Shown: piece by piece, positions 37,490 through 46,059 of the stretch
How the letters are laid out: every line of letters begins with the position of its first letter
How positions within the stretch are numbered: the stretch's first letter is position 1
Assembly (NCBI RefSeq): GCF_030717945.1
Contig: NZ_JAVAIM010000001.1
Span: forward strand, 2,169,131 to 2,233,130
DNA length: 64,000 nucleotides
Reading direction: 5' to 3'
Source of the DNA: Qipengyuania profundimaris
GTDB taxonomy: Bacteria > Pseudomonadota > Alphaproteobacteria > Sphingomonadales > Sphingomonadaceae
Notes under the pieces: generated by a model
Told to the model about the DNA's origin: nothing
The model's input: only the letters and a program-made list of their open reading frames with translations
Database searches by the model: none
Translations under genes and position numbers: made by a program

Positions 37490-38106
37490 ACGCCGAAGTG
37501 CTGACCCCGGTGCTAGACTGGCTGGACCTTGCCGGCGTCGCAATCTTCGCCCTCACCGGAGCGCTCGTCGCCGCGCGGGAGAAGCAGACCTTCGTCACGC
37601 TGGCGTTCTTCGCCCTGCTCACCGGCGTCGGCGGAGGAACCGTGCGCGATCTGCTGATCGGCGCGCCGGTCTTCTGGATCGAGGACGGGCTGGTCGCGGT
37701 GGTGTGCTTGGCTATCGCCCTGCTCGCCTGGTTCACACCGACCCGATGGTGGGACGGAAAACTGCTGGACGTGGCTGATGGCCTGGGCCTGACGGCCTAT
37801 GCGGTTCTCGGCACGGCCAAGGCGCTGCAATATGGCGTACCGCCCGTGCCGGCAGCGGTGATGGGCGTGGTGACGGGCACAGTCGGCGGGATTATCCGCG
37901 ATGTGATAGCTGGCAGGCCTTCGATCCTGATGCGGCCCGAGCTTTACGTTACGGCAGCTGCGCTCTCCGCCACGCTGACCGTCGCGGGCGAGTTCGTACC
38001 CGTCGCCCGCAGCGCCGTGTGGGTCATCGCCGCAACATGCGGTTTCGGCTTGCGGCTCGCCGCCATTCAATGGAAGCTGTCGCTGCCGGCTTACGAGCGG
38101 GATTAG
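37486..38106 (+). CDS. TRIC/UPF0126 family cation channel protein
   Basis: This 206-residue inner-membrane protein has about seven hydrophobic segments and an internal duplication. The two halves carry the matching motifs GVGGGTVRDLLIG and GTVGGIIRDVIAGRPS, the hallmark of the bacterial trimeric intracellular cation channel (YicG-like, UPF0126) family. It starts at GTG 37486, overlapping the PepSY gene stop, so the two are coupled; a longer frame upstream only shadows PepSY. Its own stop overlaps the stop of the convergent minus-strand gene by four bases. Confidence 0.88.
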   Translation: MNAEVLTPVLDWLDLAGVAIFALTGALVAAREKQTFVTLAFFALLTGVGGGTVRDLLIGAPVFWIEDGLVAVVCLAIALLAWFTPTRWWDGKLLDVADGLGLTAYAVLGTAKALQYGVPPVPAAVMGVVTGTVGGIIRDVIAGRPSILMRPELYVTAAALSATLTVAGEFVPVARSAVWVIAATCGFGLRLAAIQWKLSLPAYERD

Positions 38107-38891
38107 CTTCCGGCGCCGACGCCCTTGTAGCCGTTGCCGTATTCAATGTCTGGTTCGTCCTGCGCTTCGCCGGACAGCGGACCGCCCGGATAGGCGGGCT
38201 GCGCACCGGTCTGCGTGGGCACGCCATCCGCGTCCATGCGCGAGCGCGCTGCCGAATAATACTCGCTGTCGTACTGGCGATCGTCCTGCCGGTCCGCCCC
38301 GTCATAGTCCTGCGCGTCGTCGTAATCGCCCATCGCGCCCTGATAGCCCGATCCGCCGCGACCGTAGTCGATAGCGTCGATCCGGCCGTCCTGCCCGATG
38401 GAGCAAGTGAAGCCATCGCCATTATAGAGCGAACCGGTGACCTGCCATCCGCTCGCGGTCCGGTTCACGGTATCGATGCTGCCGATGCGCGTGTTCCGCT
38501 CGACCTCGTCGGCGCACATCTCGACCGCGCGATCCACGCCGCGCGCATCGTAATCCTGACGATAGTCGTCGCGGCGCTGGTCCGGATAGCGGTAGTCGCG
38601 ATCGCGGTAACGGCGATCGTCGGATCTCTTCGCGGCATTCGCGATGGCCGCGATCCCGCCGATGATCAGCACGCCGGCGAGCACATCGCCCGCGCTCACG
38701 CCGCGATGGCGGCGATAGCGGTAGCGGCGATGGTAGTCCGAAGTGTCGTCGCCGGGCGCCCAGCCCGAAGCGGCTTCGATGGGCGACGCGCTGATGGGAG
38801 CGGGCATGTCCGCGGCGGCAGCAGGTGTGCCTGCCAGCGAACAAGCCGCCACGAAAGCGGGAACGGCTGCAAATTTGCGAAAGGATGTCAT
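38103..38891 (-). CDS. Secreted Arg/Tyr/Asp-rich hypothetical protein (paralogue 1)
   Basis: This protein has 262 residues. A signal peptide ends near TPAAAA. The mature protein has a basic YHRRYRYRRHRG stretch, then a conserved hydrophobic segment GVSAGDVLAGVLIIGGIAAIANAA. An RDRDYRYPDQRR-type region follows, then a folded-looking part with two cysteines (EMCADEVE and FTCSIGQDGRI) and an acidic, Tyr-rich tail. The same layout occurs in the neighbouring minus-strand gene, so they are tandem paralogues. The hydrophobic glycine-rich segment may insert in or cross a membrane. Function is unknown; an envelope role is inferred from the signal peptide only. Confidence 0.8.
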   Translation of the reverse strand: MTSFRKFAAVPAFVAACSLAGTPAAAADMPAPISASPIEAASGWAPGDDTSDYHRRYRYRRHRGVSAGDVLAGVLIIGGIAAIANAAKRSDDRRYRDRDYRYPDQRRDDYRQDYDARGVDRAVEMCADEVERNTRIGSIDTVNRTASGWQVTGSLYNGDGFTCSIGQDGRIDAIDYGRGGSGYQGAMGDYDDAQDYDGADRQDDRQYDSEYYSAARSRMDADGVPTQTGAQPAYPGGPLSGEAQDEPDIEYGNGYKGVGAGS

Positions 38892-39011
38892 GACTTATCT
38901 AACCCCAAGGCGCACCCCCACCTGGCACGCGTGATGACACGATGACATGCGAATAGGCGGTCCAGACTGCATGGAGCCTGAACCGCCTGTGGTAGGTTTA
39001 TCTTTGGTCGA

Positions 39012-39587
39012 TCAGCGGAGACCGCGGATGCCGCTGAAGTCGAGATCGGTCACGCGGCCGCGATCGATGCGGCAGGTGAACTTGCCGCTGTCGCGGTCGT
39101 TCCAGCGGTTGTAGCGATTGTACCGGTCGCGATAGCCATAGCGGTCGTAGCGTCCGCCGCGATAATTGCCATCGACCATGATGCGGCCCTTGACCTTCCA
39201 GCCATAGCGCGTGTCATCGACGTCGCGGATGTCGGTCACCTGCGCATAACGATAGCCATAGCGGCGGGCGTCCTGACGGGCGGCGTTGACGCAGCGCTCC
39301 ACGGCTGCGCGCGGATTGCCCCGGCGGCTCCAGCGATCGCCGCGATAATAGCGGTCGCGATAGCGGCGGTCGTCATAGCGATATCCCCGGTCGCGGCTCG
39401 CGGCACTGGCTACGGCGGCGATCCCGCCGATGATTACGGCGCCTGCGATAACGTCGCCGACGGAGATCCCGTCGCTGTCGCGGTCACGATACTGGGCTTG
39501 CGCGGGCGTCGCTGTGGCGAGCGCCATTGCGCCGACGGCAGCCGCTGCGATCCCACCCTTCACGAAGCTTGTGATGTTCTTGGTCAT
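39012..39587 (-). CDS. Secreted Arg/Tyr-rich hypothetical protein (paralogue 2)
   Basis: This protein has 191 residues. A signal peptide ends at TPAQAQ. It is followed by ISVGDVIAGAVIIGGIAAVASAA, nearly the same glycine-rich hydrophobic segment as in the adjacent paralogue. A strikingly Arg/Tyr/Asp-rich stretch (RDRYYRGDRWSRR) follows, then ERCVNAARQDARRYGY, a VKGRIMVDG strand, and a C-terminal FTCRIDRGRVTDLDF matching FTCSIGQDGRIDAIDY of the other copy. It lacks the acidic C-terminal tail of paralogue 1. AGGAGAG upstream of ATG 39587 is a good ribosome site. Function is unknown. Confidence 0.82.
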   Translation of the reverse strand: MTKNITSFVKGGIAAAAVGAMALATATPAQAQYRDRDSDGISVGDVIAGAVIIGGIAAVASAASRDRGYRYDDRRYRDRYYRGDRWSRRGNPRAAVERCVNAARQDARRYGYRYAQVTDIRDVDDTRYGWKVKGRIMVDGNYRGGRYDRYGYRDRYNRYNRWNDRDSGKFTCRIDRGRVTDLDFSGIRGLR

Positions 39588-39720
39588 GTGAGGCTCTCCT
39601 CGTCTGCACCGCGGCGGGACTGCCTCGGTTGACTATGGTTATAGGAGAGCGCCACTGAGGCGAGGCTGAATTCGGGCTACAGTTTTTATTCAGCTAATCT
39701 ACCAGTTATATTAACACTGA

Positions 39721-41082
39721 TTATCTTAGCGTTTCAAGCACATCGCGCGTGAACGCGACAATATCGAAGCGCGAGCCGGCCGGATCTTCGCCCCTGCGAA
39801 CGATAACCGTGTTCATGCTCGGGACGATCACCACATACTGCCCGCGGTTGCCCATCGCGGCGATGGTGTCGGCGGGAATGCCCTCGTGGTCGTTGAACAG
39901 CCAGAAACCTGCGCCATAGCCGAATCCGTTCTCCGGTTGCGGGCCGGAGGGGGCGGAAACATATTCGAGCCAGCCCTCGGGCAATACGCGTTCGCCGCGC
40001 CATATGCCGTCGTTGAGATAAAGCTGACCGAACCGCGCGAGATCGGCAGCGCTGGTCCAGACCTGGCTCGACAGGATATAGTCGCCTTGCCAGTCCGTTT
40101 CCGCTTTCGTGGAATGCATGCCGATCCGCTCGAACAACGCGATCGGCGGGTTTTCGGCCAGATAGCCGTCGATTGCCTTTACCGCGACTAGCGTGTCATT
40201 GTTTGCATAGCGGTACACCGTGCCTGGAGGATTGAGCAGCGGCCAGTCCAGCGCGCTTTCGTTCACGGTCGTTCCGCCCATGTAGAGCGGGTCGGTGCGA
40301 TTACCCGGCGTGTCCGAATAGCGGCCCGAGGCCATGCGCAGCGCGTGATCGATGGTGATGGCGCGGCGCGGATCGCTGTCGCCGAGGCCCAGCCCGGCAG
40401 ATTGCGAGACGTCCGCCGCGCCGCTCTGGACTGCAGCACCCACGAGCATCGCGGCGAGGCTCTTGGCGACCGACCACGTCCGCTGCGTGCTGTTGGCGTC
40501 GAAGCCGACCGCAAATGCCTTGCCCTTCGTTACATCGCCCTGGCGGATGAGCACGGCTGTCGTGCGCGTGCCCTCGCCATAGGTATCGCAGAGCGCCTGC
40601 TGCGCAGCTTGGTGCACGCGCGGGACGAGCTGTTCTTCGAGCGGGTAGACGGTGGGGTCGCCCACGCGGTCGATGCGCATGCCCCGGACTACCTCCGTCG
40701 TCGGTAGCGAAGCCCCGATCGGTAGCAACGCACAGCCTGTGTCACCGCGATACTCGGCCACGCGCGGCGGCATGTCCTCCGCCCAATCGGTCGCGACGTA
40801 ATCGATCCTGCCATCGGTGCCGCGTTCTATGCGATACTCAAGTTCGCGCACTATGGGGTCGAGCGCACCGTAGATGCCGGTCAGTTCATAAACTTCGACC
40901 GAGCGCTCGGTGCGGCGCAGCCCGCTGGGGTCGGACGCCATCGCCCCGCACAGGAACAGCGACTTGTATCCGGCGGCCAGCGCCCGGTCGTAACGGGCCT
41001 GCAAGTCTTCCTGGGTGACGGATTGCGCGGCTAGCGGAGCGGAGGCGAGTAGCGCTGCGGCTGCGATGGCGTATCTGGTCAT
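39721..41082 (-). CDS. Secreted serine hydrolase, beta-lactamase (class C-like) fold
   Basis: This protein has 453 residues. A signal peptide (AIAAAALLASAPLAAQ) precedes an N-terminal extension of about 160 residues without a recognised domain. A beta-lactamase/penicillin-binding-like serine hydrolase domain follows. The SxxK motif is SVAK at 204-207 (nucleophile Ser204, Lys207) and the second motif is YAN at 292-294. These enzymes include esterases and D-aminopeptidases as well as lactamases, so resistance should not be assumed. I chose the ATG at 41082, which starts the signal peptide; the longer frame overlaps the alpha-operon terminator. Confidence 0.85.
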   Translation of the reverse strand: MTRYAIAAAALLASAPLAAQSVTQEDLQARYDRALAAGYKSLFLCGAMASDPSGLRRTERSVEVYELTGIYGALDPIVRELEYRIERGTDGRIDYVATDWAEDMPPRVAEYRGDTGCALLPIGASLPTTEVVRGMRIDRVGDPTVYPLEEQLVPRVHQAAQQALCDTYGEGTRTTAVLIRQGDVTKGKAFAVGFDANSTQRTWSVAKSLAAMLVGAAVQSGAADVSQSAGLGLGDSDPRRAITIDHALRMASGRYSDTPGNRTDPLYMGGTTVNESALDWPLLNPPGTVYRYANNDTLVAVKAIDGYLAENPPIALFERIGMHSTKAETDWQGDYILSSQVWTSAADLARFGQLYLNDGIWRGERVLPEGWLEYVSAPSGPQPENGFGYGAGFWLFNDHEGIPADTIAAMGNRGQYVVIVPSMNTVIVRRGEDPAGSRFDIVAFTRDVLETLR

Positions 41083-41114
41083 GTCTGCCTTGTGCCACGG
41101 GTTCTCTTCCGCGC

Positions 41115-41150
41115 AAAACAAAAGGGCCGGAAGATCGCTCTTCCGGCCCT
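41115..41150 (-). terminator. Rho-independent terminator of the alpha operon
   Basis: A perfect 12-bp stem (AGGGCCGGAAGA at 41123-41134 and its complement at 41139-41150, 4-base loop) is followed on the minus strand by TTTGTTTTG. It lies 22 bases after the rplQ stop codon and ends the ribosomal transcript. Confidence 0.92.
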
Positions 41151-41171
41151 GCTTGTTCGTTCCAATCGCGC

Positions 41172-41594
41172 TTACGCGTCTTCGAATTCGTCTTCGTCGG
41201 TCATCACCGGGCCGCTGTCCTGACCCTTGGCGTCGACATCGCGATCGACCAGTTCGATGATCGCCATCTGCGCCGCGTCGCTGCCGCGATAGCCAGCCTT
41301 GATGATGCGGGTGTAGCCACCCTCGCGGTCGCCGTAACGCTCGGCCAGGACGTCGAACAGCTTCTTCAGCTGGGTTTCGTCCTGCAAGCGGCTCATGGCG
41401 AGGCGACGGTTCGACAGGCCGCCACGCTTTGCCAGCGTGATCAGCTTCTCGATGTACGGACGCATTTCCTTCGCCTTGGGCAGCGTGGTCATGATCTGCT
41501 CGTGCTTGATCAGCGCGGCAGCCATGTTGCGGAACATCGCATTGCGGTGGCCGGTCTTGCGCTGCAGCTTGCGGCCGGAAATCTTGTGACGCAT
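41172..41594 (-). CDS. rplQ: 50S ribosomal protein L17 (bL17)
   Basis: This 140-residue protein opens with the family N-terminus [18 protein letters not shown] and continues with [24 protein letters not shown]. It ends in an acidic DEDEFEDA tail a little longer than in E. coli L17. It binds 23S rRNA in the large subunit. It is the last gene of the rpsM-rpsK-rpoA-rplQ operon, directly before a strong terminator. Confidence 0.98.
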   Translation of the reverse strand: MRHKISGRKLQRKTGHRNAMFRNMAAALIKHEQIMTTLPKAKEMRPYIEKLITLAKRGGLSNRRLAMSRLQDETQLKKLFDVLAERYGDREGGYTRIIKAGYRGSDAAQMAIIELVDRDVDAKGQDSGPVMTDEDEFEDA

Positions 41595-41685
41595 CGTAAT
41601 TCTTCCTTCGTTCGTAAGGGGCCCGTTCTAGGTAGCCCGGTACGGGCCGGATTAGCGGGTCCGGCCCATTCCCGTGTGCGAGATC

Positions 41686-42741
41686 TTAACCCAGCAGCTC
41701 CTGTTCGAGCTTCTTGGCCATTTCCTCGATGTTCTCGGGAGGCCAGCCCGGGATGTCCATGCCGAGGCGCAGGCCCATCGAGCTCAGGACTTCCTTGATC
41801 TCGTTGAGGCTCTTGCGGCCGAAGTTCGGGGTGCGGAGCATCTCGGCCTCGGTCTTCTGGACCAGGTCGCCGATGTAGATGATGTTGTCGTTCTTGAGGC
41901 AGTTCGCCGAGCGGACCGACAGTTCCAGCTCGTCGACCTTCTTGAGGAGGTAGCGATTGAGCTGGTTGGTGTCGCTTTCCTGCGGCTCTGCGGCCTGACC
42001 GATCATGGCCGAGCTGGGCTGCGGAATGCCGTCTTCGAAGTGGACGAACAGCGTCAGCTGGTCCTGAAGGATGCGCGCGGCATAGGCCACGGCGTCTTCC
42101 GGAGTGACGGTGCCGTCGGTCTCGATGTTGAGCGAGAGCTTGTCATAGTCGAGTTCCTGCCCAACACGGGCGTTCTCGACCTTATAGCTCACCTGGCGGA
42201 CCGGCGAATACAGGCTGTCGACCGGGATGAGGCCGATCGGCGCATCGGCCGGGCGGTTCATCACGGCGGGCTTGTAGCCCTTGCCGGTGTCGGCGGTCAG
42301 TTCCATATTCAGCGTCGCGCCTTCATCGAGGTGACAGAGCACGAGATCCTTGTTCATGATCTCGATGTCGCCCGACACGGCGATGTCGCCGGCCTTCACT
42401 TCGGCAGGGCCGGTGGCAGAAAGCTGCAGGCGCTTCATGCCCTCGCCTTCCATCTTCAGCGCGATCTGCTTCACGTTGAGGACGATGTCGGTCACGTCTT
42501 CGCGAACGCCGGCGAGCGACGAGAATTCGTGCAGCACGCCTTCGATCTTGATCGAGGTGATCGCGGCACCCTGGAGCGAGCTCAGGAGCACGCGACGCAG
42601 GGCATTGCCGAGCGTCAGGCCGAAGCCCCGCTCGAGCGGTTCGGCGACGAAGGTGGCCTTGCGGGCCTTGTCGCCGGAATCCTTGATATCAAGGGTATTG
42701 GGTTTCTTGAGTTCCTGCCAGTTCTTGATGTTGACGGACAT
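41686..42741 (-). CDS. rpoA: RNA polymerase alpha subunit
   Basis: This 351-residue protein has both expected domains. The N-terminal dimerisation domain (about 1-235) has [22 protein letters not shown]. The C-terminal DNA/activator-binding domain (about 265-330) has [17 protein letters not shown] and [16 protein letters not shown]. It is longer at the C-terminus than E. coli alpha by about 20 residues. Placement between rpsK and rplQ is the usual alpha operon order, with rpsD absent as is normal in alphaproteobacteria. Confidence 0.98.
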   Translation of the reverse strand: MSVNIKNWQELKKPNTLDIKDSGDKARKATFVAEPLERGFGLTLGNALRRVLLSSLQGAAITSIKIEGVLHEFSSLAGVREDVTDIVLNVKQIALKMEGEGMKRLQLSATGPAEVKAGDIAVSGDIEIMNKDLVLCHLDEGATLNMELTADTGKGYKPAVMNRPADAPIGLIPVDSLYSPVRQVSYKVENARVGQELDYDKLSLNIETDGTVTPEDAVAYAARILQDQLTLFVHFEDGIPQPSSAMIGQAAEPQESDTNQLNRYLLKKVDELELSVRSANCLKNDNIIYIGDLVQKTEAEMLRTPNFGRKSLNEIKEVLSSMGLRLGMDIPGWPPENIEEMAKKLEQELLG

Positions 42742-42851
42742 GAAAATCCCCTGGTTCGGATGCGGGCGGGACCGGAGCCCTCTGGCGAGAGCGTCCGGTC
42801 CGTGAAATGTGTCGGTGGCTCAGCGGATCCGAGCCACCAGGCAGGTACGGA

Positions 42852-43241
42852 TCAGACGCGGCGGCGCTTGGAAGGACGGACCCCATTGTGCGGGATCGGC
42901 GTCACGTCGCGGATCGAGGTGATCGTGAAGCCGACTGCGGCGAGACCGCGCAGCGCGCTTTCGCGGCCCGAGCCCGGGCCCTTCACTTCGACTTCGAGGG
43001 TGCGCACGCCGTGTTCGGCGGCCTTGCGGCCCGCGTCGTCGGCGGCGACCTGCGCAGCGTAGGGAGTCGACTTGCGACTGCCCTTGAAGCCCATCATGCC
43101 GGCGCTGGACCAGCTAATCGCATTGCCCTGCGCGTCGGTGATGGTGATCATCGTGTTGTTGAAGCTGGCGTTGATGTGCGCAACGCCGCTCGAAATGTTC
43201 TTTTTGTCGCGGCGCCTTACGCGGCCGGGTTCGCGTGCCAT
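42852..43241 (-). CDS. rpsK: 30S ribosomal protein S11 (uS11)
   Basis: This 129-residue protein is normal for uS11, with the conserved [18 protein letters not shown] and [20 protein letters not shown] stretches and the basic C-terminus [11 protein letters not shown]. It contacts 16S rRNA at the platform near the mRNA exit. It is co-directional with rpsM (56 bases upstream) and rpoA. Confidence 0.98.
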   Translation of the reverse strand: MAREPGRVRRRDKKNISSGVAHINASFNNTMITITDAQGNAISWSSAGMMGFKGSRKSTPYAAQVAADDAGRKAAEHGVRTLEVEVKGPGSGRESALRGLAAVGFTITSIRDVTPIPHNGVRPSKRRRV

Positions 43242-43297
43242 GATGTGTATTCCTCTATTCTATCAAGAAGGGAAAAGCGTCGGTCCGTGGGACCGGC

Positions 43298-43666
43298 TTA
43301 CTTCTTCTTGCCGGCGATCGGCTTGGCCTTGCCCTTGCGGGTGCGGGCGTTGGTGTGAGTGCGCTGGCCGCGTACGGGCAGGCCGGCACGGTGACGAAGG
43401 CCGCGGTAGGAACGCAGGTCCATCAGGCGCTTGATGTTCATCGCGGTGTCGCGACGAAGGTCGCCTTCGACCATGTGATCTTCATCGATCGTCTCGCGAA
43501 TGCGCAGGACTTCCTCGTCGGTCAGGTCCTGCACGCGGGTCTTGTGATCGATGCCGAGCTTGTCGGCGATCTCGACGGCCGTGGTGCGGCCGATACCGTG
43601 AATATAGGTGAGCGCGATGATCACGCGCTTGTTAGTGGGGATGTTTACCCCGGCAATACGAGCCAC
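43298..43666 (-). CDS. rpsM: 30S ribosomal protein S13 (uS13)
   Basis: This 122-residue protein starts [15 protein letters not shown] and has the helix-turn-helix-like core [14 protein letters not shown]. The C-terminal [21 protein letters not shown] segment reaches the decoding region. It is the first gene of the alpha operon, behind its own promoter and a 150-base leader with a terminator-like hairpin. Upstream lies gdhA rather than the usual adk. Confidence 0.98.
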   Translation of the reverse strand: MARIAGVNIPTNKRVIIALTYIHGIGRTTAVEIADKLGIDHKTRVQDLTDEEVLRIRETIDEDHMVEGDLRRDTAMNIKRLMDLRSYRGLRHRAGLPVRGQRTHTNARTRKGKAKPIAGKKK

Positions 43667-43760
43667 TTACTTCTCCATGCTCCACAGGGGACTGCCGGAT
43701 CGGGCCGACACCCCTATCTCATCGCTCAAATTCACCGACCAGGTCGCGGTATGCTAACGC

Positions 43761-43803
43761 AAAAAGCCCGGATGGCGTGCAATAGGCTGCCGCCTGCCGG
43801 ACT
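43761..43803 (-). promoter_or_regulatory. Terminator-like hairpin in the rpsM leader (possible attenuator)
   Basis: On the minus strand AGTCCGG (43803-43797) pairs with CCGGGCT (43771-43765) with one G-U wobble. An inner GGCG/CGCC stem extends it, and TTTTT follows directly. It lies between the rpsM promoter (start near 43822) and the rpsM start codon at 43666, so readthrough would be needed to express the operon. Confidence 0.6.
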
Positions 43804-43828
43804 CACCGCAACTGTCGAATGAAAGGCG

Positions 43829-43857
43829 CGCTTAGGGGGATTCGACCGCGAGGTCAA
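43829..43857 (-). promoter_or_regulatory. Sigma70-like promoter of the alpha (rpsM) operon
   Basis: The minus strand reads TTGACC (43857-43852), a 17-base spacer ending CCCCC, then TAAGCG (43834-43829) and a GC-rich CGCC discriminator. The -35 box and spacing are close to consensus. The same CCCCCTAAG...CGCG pattern occurs before rpsL and in similar form before rpsJ. It explains independent transcription of rpsM-rplQ downstream of gdhA. Confidence 0.65.
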
Positions 43858-43956
43858 CAGCCATGGGCGCGCAAAGCAGCGAGACCGCCGATATGGGCGG
43901 TCCGCGCGTTCGATCAAGGGCTACATACACAAGCGCTCGCCGCTCGTCAAAAGCGG

Positions 43957-45321
43957 CTACACGACCCCGAAGGCGAGCATTGCGTCGGCGACCTTCTCGA
44001 ACCCGGCGATATTCGCGCCTTTCACATAATTTACATGGCCGCTGTCGCCCGAACGACCGCGTTCGACGCACTTGCCGTGGATGTCTTCCATCAGATCGGT
44101 CAGCATGTCGTCCAGCTTCTCGCGGTTCCAGCTGACGCGTTCGGAATTCTGGCTCATCTCGAGGCCCGATACCGCGACGCCGCCCGCATTGGCGGCCTTG
44201 CCCGGAGCGTAAAGGATTTCCGCGTCTTGGAAGACCTTCACACCCTCCATGGTCGTCGGCATGTTGGCGCCTTCGCACACCGCCATGACATCATTGTCCG
44301 CCAACGCTTTCGCATCGCTTTCATCGAGTTCATTCTGGGTCGCGCAGGGCATCGCAATATCGCAATCGACGCGCCAAGGCGCCTCGCCCTCGTGGTATGT
44401 AGCGCCGGAATACTCCTCGATATATTCGCTGATCCGCCCGCGGCGCTCGTTCTTGAGTTCTTTCACCCAGGCGATCTTGTCGGCATCGATCCCGTCGGGA
44501 TCATGCACGAAGCCATCGCTGTCGGACAGGGTCAGCACCTTGCCACCCAGTTCGCAGAGCTTTTCCGCCGCATGCAGTGCAACATTCCCCGCGCCGGAGA
44601 TCACGGCGCTCTTGCCCTCGATATCCTCGTCCGCCTCGCGCAGCATGTCGCGCAAGAAATAGACCGCACCATAACCGGTCGCCTCCGGGCGCATGATCGA
44701 GCCGCCATAGGCAGTGCCCTTGCCGGTCAGCACGCCCTCCCACCGGCCGGTGATGCGTTTGTATTGACCGAAGAGATAGCCGATCTCGCGACTGCCGACG
44801 CCAATGTCGCCCGCGGGCACGTCGGTATCGGGGCCGATGTGGCGATAAAGTTCGGTCATGAAGCTCTGGCAGAAGCGCATGATCTCCGCATCGCTCTTGC
44901 CCTTGGGATTGAAGTTCGATCCGCCCTTCCCTCCGCCCAGCGGCAGGCCGGTGAGCGAGTTCTTGAATGTCTGCTCGAAGGCGAGGAACTTGAGTATGCT
45001 CTCGTTCACGCTTTCGTGAAATCGCAACCCGCCCTTGTACGGCCCGATCGCGTTATTGTTCTGCACGCGCCAGCCGCGCTCGACGCGGATGTTGTGGTCG
45101 TCGTCTTCCCAGCAGACGCGGAAGCTGACGATCCGATCGGGTTCAGCGATGCGGCGCAGGATTTGCGCTTCCTGATAATCGGGCCGATCCTTTACGAAAG
45201 TAAAGATATCTTCAGCCACTTCGCGAACGGCCTGGATGAATTCGGTCTGGCCTTCGTTGCGCTTTTCGAGGCCCTCGATAAACGTATCTAAATCGACGGC
45301 CTGGTGGTTCTTCGATGCCAT
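43957..45321 (-). CDS. gdhA: NADP-dependent glutamate dehydrogenase
   Basis: This 454-residue protein has the size of hexameric NADP-specific enzymes. It aminates 2-oxoglutarate to glutamate with ammonium and NADPH. Family landmarks are RVQNNNAIGPYKGGLRFH, the glutamate-binding PLGGGKGGSNFNPKG (residues about 127-141), DIGVGSREIGYLFGQYKR and the cofactor-binding SGAGNVALHAAEKL. It lies between a small SRPBCC gene and rpsM inside the ribosomal block, where adk normally abuts rpsM. Weak hairpins follow the stop. The rpsM promoter begins 100 bases downstream. Confidence 0.96.
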   Translation of the reverse strand: MASKNHQAVDLDTFIEGLEKRNEGQTEFIQAVREVAEDIFTFVKDRPDYQEAQILRRIAEPDRIVSFRVCWEDDDHNIRVERGWRVQNNNAIGPYKGGLRFHESVNESILKFLAFEQTFKNSLTGLPLGGGKGGSNFNPKGKSDAEIMRFCQSFMTELYRHIGPDTDVPAGDIGVGSREIGYLFGQYKRITGRWEGVLTGKGTAYGGSIMRPEATGYGAVYFLRDMLREADEDIEGKSAVISGAGNVALHAAEKLCELGGKVLTLSDSDGFVHDPDGIDADKIAWVKELKNERRGRISEYIEEYSGATYHEGEAPWRVDCDIAMPCATQNELDESDAKALADNDVMAVCEGANMPTTMEGVKVFQDAEILYAPGKAANAGGVAVSGLEMSQNSERVSWNREKLDDMLTDLMEDIHGKCVERGRSGDSGHVNYVKGANIAGFEKVADAMLAFGVV

Positions 45322-45395
45322 GGAGTCCTGCTTCGTTGCTCACCAGAGTGCGGGCGTTTCGCTTACAACGGAGGCAGGCGGCGAGAGTGCCGGAC

Positions 45396-45998
45396 TTATT
45401 CGCCATCCGGCGTTTCGGTGGGCGCAGCTTCGGCAGGAACGGTTTCAGCGCCGCCCAGCGCACCGAGATGATCGCGCAAGCCGGCCAGCTGCTGGCTCAT
45501 GACGCCGTCTACCGCCTGCGATATCTGCGGGATTTCGTACCGCATCGGACCACCGACGTTATATTCCCACAACACGCGCGTGCCGCCGTCGATTTCCTTG
45601 AGCGTGATTGTGAGTATGCCGGTGGCGGGCTCCCCCTGCAGCGGCCCCAATCCGCCGCGCATGCGGAGAACGCGCAAGGGGTATGCCTGGACCACGGTCG
45701 CATGCTGCACGCTGCCGTCGAGCGAGAAGCCGTCGTCGCGATCCTCGCCGGGCACGCGTTCGCAGAAGCATCCGCCGGCTTGCGGCTCCAGAGTCAGATT
45801 GGCCGCATCGGCAGACCAGGTGTGCTCGTCGTTCCACCACTGGCCGGGGCGGGTCAAAGCGAGCCAGGTTTCCATCGGGCTGGCCGCGACATTCGCCGTG
45901 TCACGCGTGACGAAACCATCTTCGCTGGTTTCCACAACCTCGGCCGACAGGGGTGCGGCCACTAACGATGCCGCAAGTGCCAGATTGTATCGGATCAT
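45396..45998 (-). CDS. Secreted SRPBCC-fold protein
   Basis: This protein has 200 residues with a signal peptide (ALAASLVAAPLSA), an unusual feature for the START/SRPBCC superfamily. The fold is suggested by VAASPMETWLALTRPGQWWNDEHTWS, the alternating strands VVQAYPLRVLRM and ILTITLKEIDGGTRVLWEY, and the C-terminal helix. Such domains bind hydrophobic ligands. The ATG at 45998 has GGAGACGG upstream; the longer start at 46019 would include the ribosome site as codons. It lies 61 bases after adk and 74 before gdhA, so it belongs to the same insertion in the ribosomal gene order. Ligand is unknown. Confidence 0.75.
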   Translation of the reverse strand: MIRYNLALAASLVAAPLSAEVVETSEDGFVTRDTANVAASPMETWLALTRPGQWWNDEHTWSADAANLTLEPQAGGCFCERVPGEDRDDGFSLDGSVQHATVVQAYPLRVLRMRGGLGPLQGEPATGILTITLKEIDGGTRVLWEYNVGGPMRYEIPQISQAVDGVMSQQLAGLRDHLGALGGAETVPAEAAPTETPDGE

Positions 45999-46059
45999 TG
46001 CCGTCTCCCTCCGCGCCATGCTTATGAAAAGCGCAGCGGAATGGAAAGAGCGGATCGGA

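Noticed and set aside
39721-41082. Reading the SxxK protein as an antibiotic resistance beta-lactamase
   Set aside because: The SVAK and YAN motifs fit the wide serine hydrolase family including esterases; the long N-terminal extension and context give no support for resistance.
43870-43950. Hairpin GACCGCC/GGCGGTC after gdhA as a clear terminator
   Set aside because: The stem is good but no T-run follows on the minus strand, so it is left as a possible weak signal only.
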